DNA of 64,000 nt from Arenibacter troitsensis. Lineage in GTDB: Bacteria; Bacteroidota; Bacteroidia; Flavobacteriales; Flavobacteriaceae. Each line of letters starts with the position of its first letter. Positions within the stretch are counted from its first letter, which is position 1. The DNA lies in the NCBI RefSeq assembly GCF_900177645.1, contig NZ_FXAO01000001.1, positions 584,712 through 648,711 on the forward strand. Direction: 5' to 3'. The notes under the pieces are model-generated. The model saw only the letters and a program-made list of their open reading frames with translations. It did not search any database and was not told the origin of the DNA. The translations under genes were made by a program, and so were the position numbers. Of the stretch, positions 7,791 through 17,299 are shown in pieces.

Positions 7791-8662
7791 TGCGCAATCA
7801 GAACATTAGATATTATTTCAATAGGTTAAATATTGCAGAAAGGCTTATAGTCATTAATGTAGCGATATTTATTCTAAGTGGCCTGCTAAAGATATTGTTT
7901 GGTATATCTGGAGGCAGTATTATTGGATGGTTTGAACTACCCAAGGACTTTTTTCATTTTCTTACCCAGCCGTGGTCTATTGTTACCTACTCCTTTTTCC
8001 ATTCCGGCTTTGGCCATATTTTTTGGAATATGATTATGCTGTATTTTGCAGGAAGGATTGTTTTGAACCTTTTTGATAATCGCAGGTTTCTCAATGTGTA
8101 TTTTTTAGGGGTAATTCTTGGTGGGATGTTATTCCTATTGAGCTATAATATATTTCCTGCCCTATTAGGTATAAATACATCCTTGATCGGTGCCTCGGCG
8201 GGGGTTACGGCAGTATTGATATTTGTTTGTTCCTATTTGCCCAATCAGGAGGTGCGGGTTATATTTTTTAATGTAAAACTTTGGCATATTGGGGTCTTTG
8301 TAGTGCTATTGGACCTTATACAAATATCAATGGGAGGCAATGTAGGGGGGCGTTTGGCCCATTTGGGGGGTGCTGCATTGGGATATTTTTATGCAAGACA
8401 GCTTATTAATGGCAACGATATTGGTAGCGGTTTTGCCAAGTTTTTGGACGCCATTGCCAATTTGTTTAAGCGTAGTGAACGAAAAGCACCCTTAAAAACG
8501 GTTTATAGGAAAGAGAACCGTGGAACTTCAAGTACTGACAATTACGATAAAGAAAGTCGGCAGCGTAAAATAGACGCTATTTTGGATAAGATTAGCAAGT
8601 CTGGCTATGAAAGCCTTTCCAAGGCTGAAAAGGATTTTTTATTTAAGGCGGGAAAAGAATAG
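7790..8662 (+). CDS. rhomboid family intramembrane serine protease (second copy)
   Basis: 290 residues. The ATG at 7790 overlaps the stop of the first rhomboid (TAATG), which is preferred over an in-frame upstream start at 7742 that would overlap by 49 bases. The catalytic residues are present: S136 in GASAG, H191 in AHLGG, and HIFWN (H76, N80). A soluble, charged C-terminal tail of about 90 residues follows the last membrane helix and ends with KAEKDFLFKAGK, a tail pattern common in flavobacterial rhomboids. The tight coupling suggests the pair is made together, possibly with different substrates. Confidence 0.9.
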   Translation: MRNQNIRYYFNRLNIAERLIVINVAIFILSGLLKILFGISGGSIIGWFELPKDFFHFLTQPWSIVTYSFFHSGFGHIFWNMIMLYFAGRIVLNLFDNRRFLNVYFLGVILGGMLFLLSYNIFPALLGINTSLIGASAGVTAVLIFVCSYLPNQEVRVIFFNVKLWHIGVFVVLLDLIQISMGGNVGGRLAHLGGAALGYFYARQLINGNDIGSGFAKFLDAIANLFKRSERKAPLKTVYRKENRGTSSTDNYDKESRQRKIDAILDKISKSGYESLSKAEKDFLFKAGKE

Positions 8663-8665
8663 AGC

Positions 8666-9700
8666 GTGAAGAACCTTAATTTTATTGATAAATTTCTGTT
8701 TTTCATAAATGCGATCTTTGCACTTCTATTGTTTATTTCTTGTTTTGTGCCACAAATTTCAGTGACACATTTTGCTTATTTCTCCATTCTTAGCCTTACG
8801 GTACCCGTTCTGGTACTTTTTAATTTACTTTTTTTGACCTACTGGCTTTCTAAAAGAAAGAGGCAATTATTGTTATCCGCCTTTGTATTGGTTCTTGGTT
8901 ATTTCAGTTTGGGGAATTTTTTCAGGTTTCAATTGGCCGAAAAGGAGATCAAGGAAAAGGATCTGAGTATTATGAGCTACAATGTTAGGGGGTTCAATAA
9001 GTACGATTTGCTTAATGATCCTTCGGCCGAAGGGCGTATCATGGATTTTATTTCCTCCGAAGACCCTGATATATTGTGTATCCAGGAGTTTAGCCGAATC
9101 AAGGATAGACAGCTTAAGAAGATGTATCCCTTTAAATATATTACAGGTTATAAATCAAGTGAAAGGAGATCCATTCAGGCTATCTATTCAAAATTTGTCA
9201 TTATTAACAGTGGATCCTTGGATTTTCCCGATAGTGGAAATAATGCCATATTTGCCGATATTGTTGTTAAACAGGATACCTTAAGGCTGTATAACCTTCA
9301 TCTGGAGTCGCATAGAGTCTCTCCCAGCGTAAGGCGATTATCAAATGAGCCCAAGGGCAGGTTGCTGAAAAGGTTGAGCAAATCCTTTGCTAAGCAAGGT
9401 GAACAGGCGCAATTGGTAGAGAAGCATATGGAAGACACGTCCTATAGGAAAATCGTATGTGGAGATTTTAATAATACCCAATTTTCCAATGTATATAAAG
9501 TGATCAAAGGGGATATGAAGGATTCCTTTTCGGAGCAGGGAACAGGTTATGGCCGGACCTTTAATTTTAGATATTATCCGGTTAGAATAGATTTTATTTT
9601 GGCCGATGAAGCTTTTGTAATTGCGGCCCATAAAAATTTCGATATAAAATTATCGGATCATTTCCCGGTAATGGCATCGATTAAAATGGACTCCAATTAG
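8666..9700 (+). CDS. membrane-anchored endonuclease/exonuclease/phosphatase family protein
   Basis: 344 residues, starting with GTG at 8666, 3 nt after the rhomboid stop. The N-terminal 95 residues form three hydrophobic helices. The rest is an EEP (DNase I-like) domain with SYNVRGFN (metal-side N), CIQEF (E), LHLESH, CGDFNNT (D and N) and the terminal LSDHFPV (catalytic D-H). The active-site set is complete, so it should hydrolyse a phosphodiester or phosphomonoester, probably facing the periplasm. The substrate cannot be inferred. It is the last gene of the mutL-rhomboid run. Confidence 0.85.
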   Translation: MKNLNFIDKFLFFINAIFALLLFISCFVPQISVTHFAYFSILSLTVPVLVLFNLLFLTYWLSKRKRQLLLSAFVLVLGYFSLGNFFRFQLAEKEIKEKDLSIMSYNVRGFNKYDLLNDPSAEGRIMDFISSEDPDILCIQEFSRIKDRQLKKMYPFKYITGYKSSERRSIQAIYSKFVIINSGSLDFPDSGNNAIFADIVVKQDTLRLYNLHLESHRVSPSVRRLSNEPKGRLLKRLSKSFAKQGEQAQLVEKHMEDTSYRKIVCGDFNNTQFSNVYKVIKGDMKDSFSEQGTGYGRTFNFRYYPVRIDFILADEAFVIAAHKNFDIKLSDHFPVMASIKMDSN

Positions 9701-9797
9701 TTTGTTTTTGTAGTAAAGGGATTCCCAACATTTTAACCCTAAGTTTCCTTCTTGGTATAGAAGCTTGCCATTGATCCGGACGTCAATCTATCAACCA

Positions 9798-10547
9798 TTA
9801 AAATACTTTCTTGGCAGTTTGTGCCTCCGAGGTAACCCCCGGAGGTAATTCTATTATTTTAAAATTCTTAAACTGGATTTCTGCACCTTCAGATTCTAGG
9901 CATAAGTAGCCTTTTTTGATGGATGACTTGCTTATACCATTGACAAATTTTCCATTTACAGAGAGTTTTATGGTTCCATCCACACATACCACTTGGTAAC
10001 TGTTCCATTCTCCCTTGCCAAGTGCCCTATTTTCAATGGATTTACTTCTAGTGCCCCTAGGGTTGTCCGGTAAGGTGTTAACCCCGCCCACCCCAAAAAG
10101 TTCGCCGTGTACGTATGCTATTGGGGGCTTTATGCCATCACGAATATTTTGGTTTACCCAATCCAGTTCCAGCATTTGTACTTCCACTCCTCCAGGTAAG
10201 CGATCTTTTTCGCCCGGTATGGCATCGCTCCATACAAATACCCCAGAATTACCACCAGCTTCCATATGGCGCCATTCCACTAACATAATAAAGTTCTCAT
10301 ACTGTTTTTCGGAGCGCATAACGCCTATGGGAAGACCAGAGCAAATTAAGATGTCCTTTTCTTTTCGCCATGTTTCCGGATCTGTATTTACATTGATCCA
10401 TTTAATGGGTTTCTCCTTGCCCTTATCGTTGTTGGCCAATTGTTCCAAGGTAATTTCGGTACCAAAGCTTAATGGTTTGCTCTGGGCCAAGGTATTGAGA
10501 CATGTTCCCAAGGAACATAACAGAATAAGGTTTGTAAATATCTTCAT
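9798..10547 (-). CDS. DUF1080 family protein (3-keto-disaccharide hydrolase fold), secreted
   Basis: 249 residues with a Sec signal peptide (about 1-22, ending LNTLAQS). The domain resembles DUF1080, a concanavalin-like jelly-roll found in 3-keto-glycoside hydrolases. Typical segments are [31 protein letters not shown] and [22 protein letters not shown]. It follows a Gfo/Idh/MocA oxidoreductase gene on the same strand (about 90-nt gap). This is a frequent pairing, in which the oxidoreductase makes or uses 3-keto sugars. The substrate is not known. Confidence 0.8.
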   Translation of the reverse strand: MKIFTNLILLCSLGTCLNTLAQSKPLSFGTEITLEQLANNDKGKEKPIKWINVNTDPETWRKEKDILICSGLPIGVMRSEKQYENFIMLVEWRHMEAGGNSGVFVWSDAIPGEKDRLPGGVEVQMLELDWVNQNIRDGIKPPIAYVHGELFGVGGVNTLPDNPRGTRSKSIENRALGKGEWNSYQVVCVDGTIKLSVNGKFVNGISKSSIKKGYLCLESEGAEIQFKNFKIIELPPGVTSEAQTAKKVF

Positions 10548-10638
10548 TTGTACGCGTGTATGGGTTATGACTGGATGTATGTCATGACTTAAGTTGCTAA
10601 TTTGATTGGTTGTAGCGCCTTGACTAGGTCTGTATGAA

Positions 10639-11949
10639 TTATATAAATTTGGTCTTACCGGGAACTGCCACAGGTTGTGTGGGCCATTTTAAATCCCAAT
10701 GATATTCATCCACTTTGGGGCCTAGGCTTTCTTGGGAATTAAAGGCCTGTTCCCAACTAATGGTTTGGCCGGTATAGCCAACCATGCGCGCCCATATGGC
10801 CAACATGGTACTGGTGGCCATCCATTCGCCATTGTTGATCGGGTTTCCATTTCTTATAGAAGCAAAAAGTTCATCATGCTCTGTCTGGAACATATTGTTT
10901 CTCTCACCATCATAGGTCCATTTGTTCTTTCCCGTTATTTCATATCTACGACCAATATGTACTATGGCACTTCCCTCACTACCAAAAACTTCAACACTAT
11001 TTTTATGCGAAGTATCGCTTTGTTGCCTAGTAAAATGATACCCTTTAGCACCGTTTTCGTATTCAAACTCCACTGCAAAGTGATCGAATATATTGCCGTA
11101 TTTTTTGTCTACCCTAACCTGTCGGCCACCCGTGCCAGTGGCACTTATGGGCATTTTGTCTCCCATTACCCAGGACATCATATCCAAACTGTGAACGGCC
11201 TGTTCCACAACAAAATCGCCAGACAACCAATTGTAATAATACCAGTTGCGCATATTGTAGGTCATATCGGTCCAATCTGGTTGGCGTTCCTTGTACCAAG
11301 CTTCCCCTCCATGACGGAAAGTGGTAACAGTTCTGATATCTCCAACGGCTCCATCCAAAACACGACCATATATGGCCCTATTGGGATAGTCATACCTAAA
11401 ACAGAATCCTGATACCAAGGAGAGGTTTTTTTCTTTGGCTATTTTTGCTGCAGCCAGGACTTTGTGCACTCCGGGAGCATCCACTGCCACCGGTTTTTCA
11501 CAGAAAACATGCTTTCCGGCATTTACTGCAGCGGTAAGATGGTCTGGTCTAAATGCAGGAGGTGTCGTTAATAAGACTACATCCACACCAGATTCAATTA
11601 CCTTTAGATAGGCATCGAAACCAATGAACTTGTTTTTGTTTTCTACCTTTATTTTGTCGCCGGCAATCTTAGAAAGCGCTGAATATGCTTCTTCCAGTCG
11701 ATCTTCAAAAACATCGCCCATGGCATATAGGATTACATTGGGATCGGCTTCTAGGGCTTGGGCGGCAGCCCCTGTGCCCCGTCCTCCACAACCTATAAGG
11801 CCTACCTTTAGGGGGGAGTCCTTATAGGTTGTTGCACCAAAGGAAATAGCAGGATAGGTTAGCGATCCCCCAATAATAGCTATCCCCGACTTTTTTATGA
11901 AATCCCTTCTTCCTGGGGTAGGTGACTGCGCAGAGGTGTGATCCTTCAT
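10639..11949 (-). CDS. Gfo/Idh/MocA family oxidoreductase with Tat signal
   Basis: 436 residues from the chosen ATG at 11949. Other in-frame starts exist at 11976 and 12003. The N-terminus carries a twin-arginine signal (RRDFIKKSG at about 14-22), so export in folded form with bound NAD(P) is predicted. The Rossmann motif [11 protein letters not shown] (about 50-60) and the [11 protein letters not shown] motif with the family lysine are present. The C-terminal half is the Gfo/Idh/MocA beta-sheet domain. The family oxidises or epimerises sugars. The following DUF1080 gene suggests carbohydrate turnover in the periplasm. Confidence 0.85.
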   Translation of the reverse strand: MKDHTSAQSPTPGRRDFIKKSGIAIIGGSLTYPAISFGATTYKDSPLKVGLIGCGGRGTGAAAQALEADPNVILYAMGDVFEDRLEEAYSALSKIAGDKIKVENKNKFIGFDAYLKVIESGVDVVLLTTPPAFRPDHLTAAVNAGKHVFCEKPVAVDAPGVHKVLAAAKIAKEKNLSLVSGFCFRYDYPNRAIYGRVLDGAVGDIRTVTTFRHGGEAWYKERQPDWTDMTYNMRNWYYYNWLSGDFVVEQAVHSLDMMSWVMGDKMPISATGTGGRQVRVDKKYGNIFDHFAVEFEYENGAKGYHFTRQQSDTSHKNSVEVFGSEGSAIVHIGRRYEITGKNKWTYDGERNNMFQTEHDELFASIRNGNPINNGEWMATSTMLAIWARMVGYTGQTISWEQAFNSQESLGPKVDEYHWDLKWPTQPVAVPGKTKFI

Positions 11950-12112
11950 TTTATAATTGTCAATTAGGTTTTCCATTAATAAAAATAATATACAAAATAG
12001 CAATAATTTCTTTAAGTCTTTAAAGCAGGTTTTCCCTGGATCTCGGCATGACCAATTGTATGTTGTTGGTAAGCTAATATAAGCAAGGTGCTAAAGTTAA
12101 AAAGCCATAAAT

Positions 12113-12132
12113 GGTAATATTGTCCTATTACC
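12113..12132. repeat. short inverted repeat upstream of the Gfo/Idh/MocA gene
   Basis: GGTAATA (12113-12119), a 6-nt spacer, then TATTACC (12126-12132): a perfect 7-bp inverted repeat in the gap between the oxidoreductase start and the DUF6122 gene end. It could be an operator or a weak hairpin. No T-run makes it a convincing terminator. Confidence 0.35.
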
Positions 12133-12174
12133 GTAAATTACCGGGAACGGGAGGGTAAATGGCCCGAAACTACC

Positions 12175-12483
12175 TTACATTAAATAGCAGTCTACCGTGT
12201 CTGCCAATATGTGTATTAGAAAGGCGATTCCAAAAATTCTGGTTTTTGAAAAAAACAGCAATATGAAATAACCGCTTATGGCCCAATATTGATGTAAGGG
12301 ATGAAAGTTTATGCTACAGCGATCAGGGTCAAAAATAGGATCTGCCCAGAGGTGATCCAAATCCAAAACAATACCGGCCAAAAGGATCAAGATTATTTTT
12401 AGTCGGTGTTCTTTAAAAAAAAACAGACCAATAATAATTGGAAGTATAAAATGAATGCCATAGTGCATGCAAAACCTAAGCAT
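12175..12483 (-). CDS. DUF6122-like small membrane protein
   Basis: 102 residues with three or four hydrophobic helices. It contains conserved-looking polar spots: LDLDHLWADP, a CSINFHPLH segment, and HILADTVDC near the end. The DxDH and HPLH pattern resembles metal-dependent membrane hydrolases of the YdjM/LexA-binding-like group, but I cannot claim catalysis. Its ATG overlaps the end of the WbqC gene by 8 nt, so the two are likely co-translated. Confidence 0.7.
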   Translation of the reverse strand: MLRFCMHYGIHFILPIIIGLFFFKEHRLKIILILLAGIVLDLDHLWADPIFDPDRCSINFHPLHQYWAISGYFILLFFSKTRIFGIAFLIHILADTVDCYLM

Positions 12484-13108
12484 TGGTTAGGTTTAGGTTT
12501 AAGTTTTTTAGATAGTTCAAGGCATTGGTGCCTTCATTGAACAAAAGGTCCAAAATACTTAGATTGGGAATAAAATCGTTTCTGTCCTCGAATACCTGTA
12601 CATACTCCGGCTGTTGAAATTGAAAATTTGCTTTGGAATTTATTAGTATCCTTCCATCAATTTTGTCGGTAACATCAACCTCAAAGACTTCCGTCCTTTC
12701 CTGGGGCATTTTAATTTGCAGACATTCGCATACGGTCTCGATCGTTTTCAAATTAAAATCCATTAATGAGTGGAATGTATTGTGGTACAAAGGGGCAATA
12801 TCATCTTCATAAAATTCAAAGAAGGGAGAGGTTCTATAAGCAGTTTCCAAGGTTCGCCAATGTTGTCTTTGCCAAGGATAGTCATTGTCAATTTTTACCT
12901 CTGCATAACGTTGTTTACCCTTTTTGTTCCCAACATGTTTTATGGGAATATTGAGCATATGCTTTCCTAGATCCGTGCAGATATAGCACCGATTGCGATA
13001 GGTCTGTTTTTGAAAATTGTCCATTACTTCCCAACAAACATCATTTTGGACAATAGCGCCAAAATTGGCGATATTGGGAAAATAACCTGGATGCAGCAGA
13101 AGAGTCAT
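12476..13108 (-). CDS. WbqC family protein
   Basis: 210 residues. The N-terminus HPGYFPNIANFGAIVQND matches the WbqC-like pattern (H-P-x-Y-x-P), and the QKQTYRNRC segment and the LNIPIKH strand are also family features. WbqC-like proteins occur in O-antigen and other surface-polysaccharide contexts, but their biochemical activity is not well defined. It lies downstream of lepB and overlaps the DUF6122 gene, an arrangement seen in flavobacteria near dapB and parAB. Confidence 0.8.
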   Translation of the reverse strand: MTLLLHPGYFPNIANFGAIVQNDVCWEVMDNFQKQTYRNRCYICTDLGKHMLNIPIKHVGNKKGKQRYAEVKIDNDYPWQRQHWRTLETAYRTSPFFEFYEDDIAPLYHNTFHSLMDFNLKTIETVCECLQIKMPQERTEVFEVDVTDKIDGRILINSKANFQFQQPEYVQVFEDRNDFIPNLSILDLLFNEGTNALNYLKNLNLNLTNA

Positions 13109-13212
13109 GGTTCCTATGATTGATCAATGTAAAAATTGCTTAATGTATCAATGCGGTATATGAAAAGTTCTTATGGAACAATGGGCACATTTAATTATTG
13201 ATGAATTGCTTT

Positions 13213-14943
13213 TTAAGCATCTACTTTCTTCTTTTTCCGAAAGAAATCAAATATGAACCAGGCCGCCAATAAGATCAAGAAATACTTAAAGTAGGAGGTG
13301 GGCTCGCCATCTCCGTTTACAGTGGTAAATACCCTGTCCCATCTTACCTTCCAATTACCTATGCCTTCGTTGATACCATCAATACTCATCCAGATAAAAA
13401 TGGGCGTCCCCACAATATGGTCTTCGGGAACATAACCCCAGAATCTACTGTCTTCGGATCTATGTCTGTTATCGCCCATCATCCAATAGTAATTCTGTTC
13501 AAAAGTGTAGGTATCGGAAACTTCGCCATTAATGAGGATTTGATTTCCGTTTACCTTAATGTCATTTCCTTCATATTCCTTAATGATCTTTTCGTAAATG
13601 GGAAGTACATCAACGTTAAGCGGAACCGTTTTTCCTTTTTCTGGAATGTAGATCGTACGCATATTGTCTACGGTACCTGTATATGCTGCATTTTGCGGAA
13701 ATATGGAAGTATCGGCATTTTTATAGGAAAATTTGTTGATAGACGTAATTCCATCCTTACCAGTATAATTTTTGGCTTCCTCTTCGGTTAGATTAAAGAG
13801 TGCCATATTCTTCATGTCCTCCGACTTTAAATAGTCCTTTACCTTTTGGTTGCCAACATTACCTGCGTAATAGGTGTAGGACGAATCGGATTTTATTTGT
13901 TCCAGATTCATGGCCTGTATTACTTCGGTAGCGCGTTCCTGTTGAAGGGAGCTATTGGGAACACGTATTACATTCCCCGAAAGGTTCTCCCTACCCAAGA
14001 GTTCTATGGCCGCATTGGAAAATTGTCCGTCTACCGTAACGGTATGAAGAAATTCTGGCTTTGCCCTATAAGGTAAAACGGTTTTTTCACTATTGATATA
14101 TACATAGCCGTCTTTAATGGTCAACGAATCTCCCGGTACCCCAACACAACGTTTTACATAGTTGGATTTTTTGTCGATGGGTTTGCGCACCCCTTGCTGT
14201 TTTTTAAAGAACTGGTAAACGGTATCTGCGGGCCAACTAAATACCACAATATCGTTTCTTTTTACCTTCTTAAACCCGGGAAGCCTTAAGTATGGAAGTT
14301 GTAATTTATTCCATATGGAAGTTTTATAAGTGGCAGGGTCCACGTCCGCAATATAGGACCTCGATTTAAATATCGGCAGGGTATCGTGTACCATGGGGGC
14401 TGCCACGGTGGTCATTGGAATCCTTGCCCCATAATGAAATTTACTTACGAAAAGGAAATCGCCCACCAATAGGGTTTTTTCCAAGGAACTGGTAGGGATA
14501 ACAAAGGGTTGAATTAAATAAGTGTGGACCAATGTAGCGGCCACAATGGCAAATACAATGGAACTGACCCATTCTCCGAGCGCTGTTTTGGGATGGATGT
14601 CCCTGTTTTCAATGTATTTTACGTCCTCAAAGTAGTTTACGTAGTAAATATATAGTCCTAGGGTCAATAGAGCCAACCAAGTATCCAGTAAACTGTTTTT
14701 GCCAAAACTTCTAAGGGTTTCGACCCAGACTACGGGAAACATCAATAAATTAATGATTGGAATAAAAAGCAGGATGACCCACCATTTAGGCCTATTGATT
14801 ATCTGCATCAAAATTACGGCATTGTAAACAGGGATTGCAGCTTCCCAAGCTTTACGTCCTGCTTTTACATATAATTTCCAGGTGCCTAAAAAATGAATTA
14901 CCTGAATAATTAAAATAAAAATAATCCACTGTGTGCCGTTCAT
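13213..14943 (-). CDS. lepB: signal peptidase I
   Basis: Cleaves Sec and Tat signal peptides at the inner membrane. It is 576 residues, much longer than the E. coli enzyme. The first 110 residues carry extra membrane helices. The catalytic serine is S153 in the IPTSSLEKTL box, and the general-base lysine is K264 in NYVKRCVGVPGDS. About 200 residues then separate this from the box YWMMGDNRHRSEDSRFWG, with an insertion in the periplasmic domain. A final membrane helix with a basic tail (RKKKKVDA) closes the protein. Such long forms are usual in Bacteroidota. Confidence 0.93.
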   Translation of the reverse strand: MNGTQWIIFILIIQVIHFLGTWKLYVKAGRKAWEAAIPVYNAVILMQIINRPKWWVILLFIPIINLLMFPVVWVETLRSFGKNSLLDTWLALLTLGLYIYYVNYFEDVKYIENRDIHPKTALGEWVSSIVFAIVAATLVHTYLIQPFVIPTSSLEKTLLVGDFLFVSKFHYGARIPMTTVAAPMVHDTLPIFKSRSYIADVDPATYKTSIWNKLQLPYLRLPGFKKVKRNDIVVFSWPADTVYQFFKKQQGVRKPIDKKSNYVKRCVGVPGDSLTIKDGYVYINSEKTVLPYRAKPEFLHTVTVDGQFSNAAIELLGRENLSGNVIRVPNSSLQQERATEVIQAMNLEQIKSDSSYTYYAGNVGNQKVKDYLKSEDMKNMALFNLTEEEAKNYTGKDGITSINKFSYKNADTSIFPQNAAYTGTVDNMRTIYIPEKGKTVPLNVDVLPIYEKIIKEYEGNDIKVNGNQILINGEVSDTYTFEQNYYWMMGDNRHRSEDSRFWGYVPEDHIVGTPIFIWMSIDGINEGIGNWKVRWDRVFTTVNGDGEPTSYFKYFLILLAAWFIFDFFRKKKKVDA

Positions 14944-15027
14944 ATTGGTAATTTTTAGTTAAGGATTGATGGTTATAAAGAGCCTATCAAACATTAAGTC
15001 ATTTTAAGGTTTACTTTGTTACGTTGT

Positions 15028-15729
15028 TTAACTAAGGTTTAACACATCTTTCATAGTGAAAACGCCTGTTTTTCCAACGATCCACTCCGCAGCGATCACT
15101 GCTCCCAGTGCAAAACCTTCCCTGTTATGGGCGGTATGTTTAATTTCAATGCTGTCCACTTCACTTTCATAAGTAACGGTATGGGTGCCTGGAGTATCGC
15201 CAATTCGTTTGGCTGTGATGGGGATTTCCATGTTCCCGGCACTATCCAACTTCCATTTCGTGTAATTGGTATTCTCAATTACACCTTCGGCTAAGGTGAT
15301 GGCAGTTCCACTCGGGGCATCCAATTTTTGGGTATGGTGTATTTCTTCCATGGCAACCCTATATTGATCTTGGGGGGCCATTAATTTTGCCAGATAGGAG
15401 TTAAGTTCGAAAAAAAGGTTGACGCCCAAGCTAAAGTTGGAAGCGTATATGAAGGCTCCGTTATTTTTTTCGCACAGCGCTACGGCCTTTTGGTAATCCT
15501 GAAGCCAACCGGTAGTACCGGAAATTATGGGAACATTGTGTTCCAAACAGTTCTTAATGTTTCCATAAGCTGCGTTGGGCATACTAAAATCGATGGCAAC
15601 ATCAATTTCGGAAAAATTTATATCGGTAGCGTCCAAATCAATTTTAGCTACAATATCATGGTTTCTTTTTAGGGCGATCTTTTCAATCATCTTACCCATT
15701 TTACCATATCCGAATAAGGCAATATTCAT
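15028..15729 (-). CDS. dapB: 4-hydroxy-tetrahydrodipicolinate reductase
   Basis: NAD(P)H-dependent reductase of lysine and meso-diaminopimelate synthesis. It has 233 residues. The Rossmann start MNIALFGYGKMGKMIE, the SGTTGW loop, the catalytic EEIHHTQKLDAPSGTA stretch (histidine pair and lysine) and the HTAHNREGFALGAV dimer segment are all present. It lies 3 nt after the DUF5683 gene and is the first of the group continuing towards lepB (84-nt gap). Confidence 0.95.
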   Translation of the reverse strand: MNIALFGYGKMGKMIEKIALKRNHDIVAKIDLDATDINFSEIDVAIDFSMPNAAYGNIKNCLEHNVPIISGTTGWLQDYQKAVALCEKNNGAFIYASNFSLGVNLFFELNSYLAKLMAPQDQYRVAMEEIHHTQKLDAPSGTAITLAEGVIENTNYTKWKLDSAGNMEIPITAKRIGDTPGTHTVTYESEVDSIEIKHTAHNREGFALGAVIAAEWIVGKTGVFTMKDVLNLS

Positions 15730-15732
15730 AAA

Positions 15733-16380
15733 TTAAAACTTAATGGTTAATGCCATACCATATACTGGTTTGGCGGTAATAGCGTCCATGTCCAAAAATG
15801 GTTTAAAATCCATGCTTAGGTCATCATCCACGTTAAACTGCTTTAAATGCGAATCCACATTGGCATCCACAATATTCAGGGCGTACATTCCTATGGTAAC
15901 TAAAAGCCATAAATCCCGATCTTCCTGATATCTTTCTTGAGCACTTTCCAATGCTGCCTCAGAAAAGTCAGGATCGGCCCCTGGTGCATTGGGTGCGCCA
16001 AGATCATAAAATTCGTCATCGGTAAAACCAGCCTGGCGGCGTTTAAATGCTGTTCTAAAACGGTCATATAGGTCGTCATTATAGATGTAGCCATATATAC
16101 CACCGCCTATAATGGCATAGACTATAGGAACCTTCCAATAGCGTTTGTTGTATATTTGTCCAAGGCCGGGAAATACAGCAGAATAAAAGGCGGCTTTACT
16201 GGGAGCCAGGGGGTTGATGGCTTTTTTTTTCACTTTTAGGGTGTCTACCACTTTAACCCCCTCCTTGTTAAGAGTGGTTTTTATGGAATCTGATGCTTGG
16301 GTATTCTTTTCTTCCTCCTGCGCTTGTCCCAAAGTGATAACAAGAAAATATATAGCCAGTGATACAAGATATTTATTCAC
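15733..16380 (-). CDS. DUF5683 domain protein, exported
   Basis: 215 residues starting with GTG at 16380, 8 nt inside the end of parB. An N-terminal signal peptide (about 1-20, ending GQAQ) is followed by a charged linker. The DUF5683 part has the pattern PSKAAFYSAVFPGLGQIYNKRYWK and hydrophobic helices around 85-105 and 160-180. The family is Bacteroidota-specific and of unknown role, and it commonly sits between parB and dapB. Membrane association is likely. Confidence 0.75.
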   Translation of the reverse strand: MNKYLVSLAIYFLVITLGQAQEEEKNTQASDSIKTTLNKEGVKVVDTLKVKKKAINPLAPSKAAFYSAVFPGLGQIYNKRYWKVPIVYAIIGGGIYGYIYNDDLYDRFRTAFKRRQAGFTDDEFYDLGAPNAPGADPDFSEAALESAQERYQEDRDLWLLVTIGMYALNIVDANVDSHLKQFNVDDDLSMDFKPFLDMDAITAKPVYGMALTIKF

Positions 16381-17299
16381 CCGTAATCAATTTTTTTAAT
16401 CGATTGAATTCTTCCTTGGAGTGAAAGGGGATGGTTATTTTTCCTTTACCTTTTTCTGAGGCTTTAATATCTACTTTAACGGACAAATATTCTGAGAAGG
16501 CACCAAGGTTTTTACTGATAAAATCAGGATTTATGGTGGCTTTCTTTGGTTCTTTGCTTGAAGGGGCCTCAACTGTAGTTGCATTAGTGTTGCCTTCCTG
16601 ATAATCCTTTACTGCTTTTTCTGTATCCCTAACGGATAGATTTTCCCCAACAATTTTTTCGTATAATGCAATCTGGTCCTGTTTTTTTTCCACATTTACC
16701 AATGCCCTTCCGTGCCCCATACTTACAAAGCCATCACGTATACCGGTTTGTATTATGGGATCCAATCGCAGCAATCGCAAATAGTTGGTAATGGTAGAGC
16801 GCTTTTTGCCTACCCTTTCGCTCATTTTTTCTTGGGTCAATTGAATTTCATCGATTAACCTTTGGTAGGACAGGGCAATTTCAATAGGATCTAAATCTTG
16901 ACGTTGAATATTTTCAACCAGGGCCATTTCCAGGGATTCCTGGTCGTTTGCAATACGGATATAGGCAGGTATGGTCTCAAGTCCAACTAGTTTGGATGCC
17001 CTGTACCTGCGTTCTCCTGAAACTAATTGATATTTGTTAAAATCTAGCTTTCTTACGGTTATTGGCTGTATTACTCCCAATTCCTTGATGGAAGAGGCCA
17101 ATTCCTGTAATGCTTCATCATTAAAATTGGAACGGGGCTGAAAAGGATTCACATCTATGGAATCCATATCCAATTCCACAATATTGCCTACAACTTTATC
17201 GGCATTCTTGTCGGTGGCCGACTGAATATCGTTTTCCGGGTCTTTTAATAGGGCCGATAATCCGCGGCCCAACGCTTGTTTTTTTATCGCTTTCGCCAT
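16373..17299 (-). CDS. parB: chromosome partitioning protein ParB
   Basis: 308 residues. The N-terminal ALGRGLSALL peptide interacts with ParA in the family. The ParB/Srx CTPase domain has NPFQPR, GERRYRA and ENIQRQDL boxes. The helix-turn-helix that reads parS is around 145-200 (QEKMSERVGKKRSTITNYLRLLR). A basic C-terminal dimerisation domain follows. Its start overlaps the parA stop by one base. No parS-like 16-bp palindrome was recognised in the window. Confidence 0.93.
   Translation of the reverse strand: MAKAIKKQALGRGLSALLKDPENDIQSATDKNADKVVGNIVELDMDSIDVNPFQPRSNFNDEALQELASSIKELGVIQPITVRKLDFNKYQLVSGERRYRASKLVGLETIPAYIRIANDQESLEMALVENIQRQDLDPIEIALSYQRLIDEIQLTQEKMSERVGKKRSTITNYLRLLRLDPIIQTGIRDGFVSMGHGRALVNVEKKQDQIALYEKIVGENLSVRDTEKAVKDYQEGNTNATTVEAPSSKEPKKATINPDFISKNLGAFSEYLSVKVDIKASEKGKGKITIPFHSKEEFNRLKKLITGE

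Noticed and set aside
10015-10587. 190-residue ORF on the plus strand opposite the DUF1080 gene
   Set aside because: Proline- and serine-rich translation with no domain; it is the antisense of a gene with a clear signal peptide and fold.
10732-11412. 226-residue ORF on the plus strand opposite the oxidoreductase gene
   Set aside because: Antisense shadow of the Gfo/Idh/MocA gene; composition typical of shadow frames.
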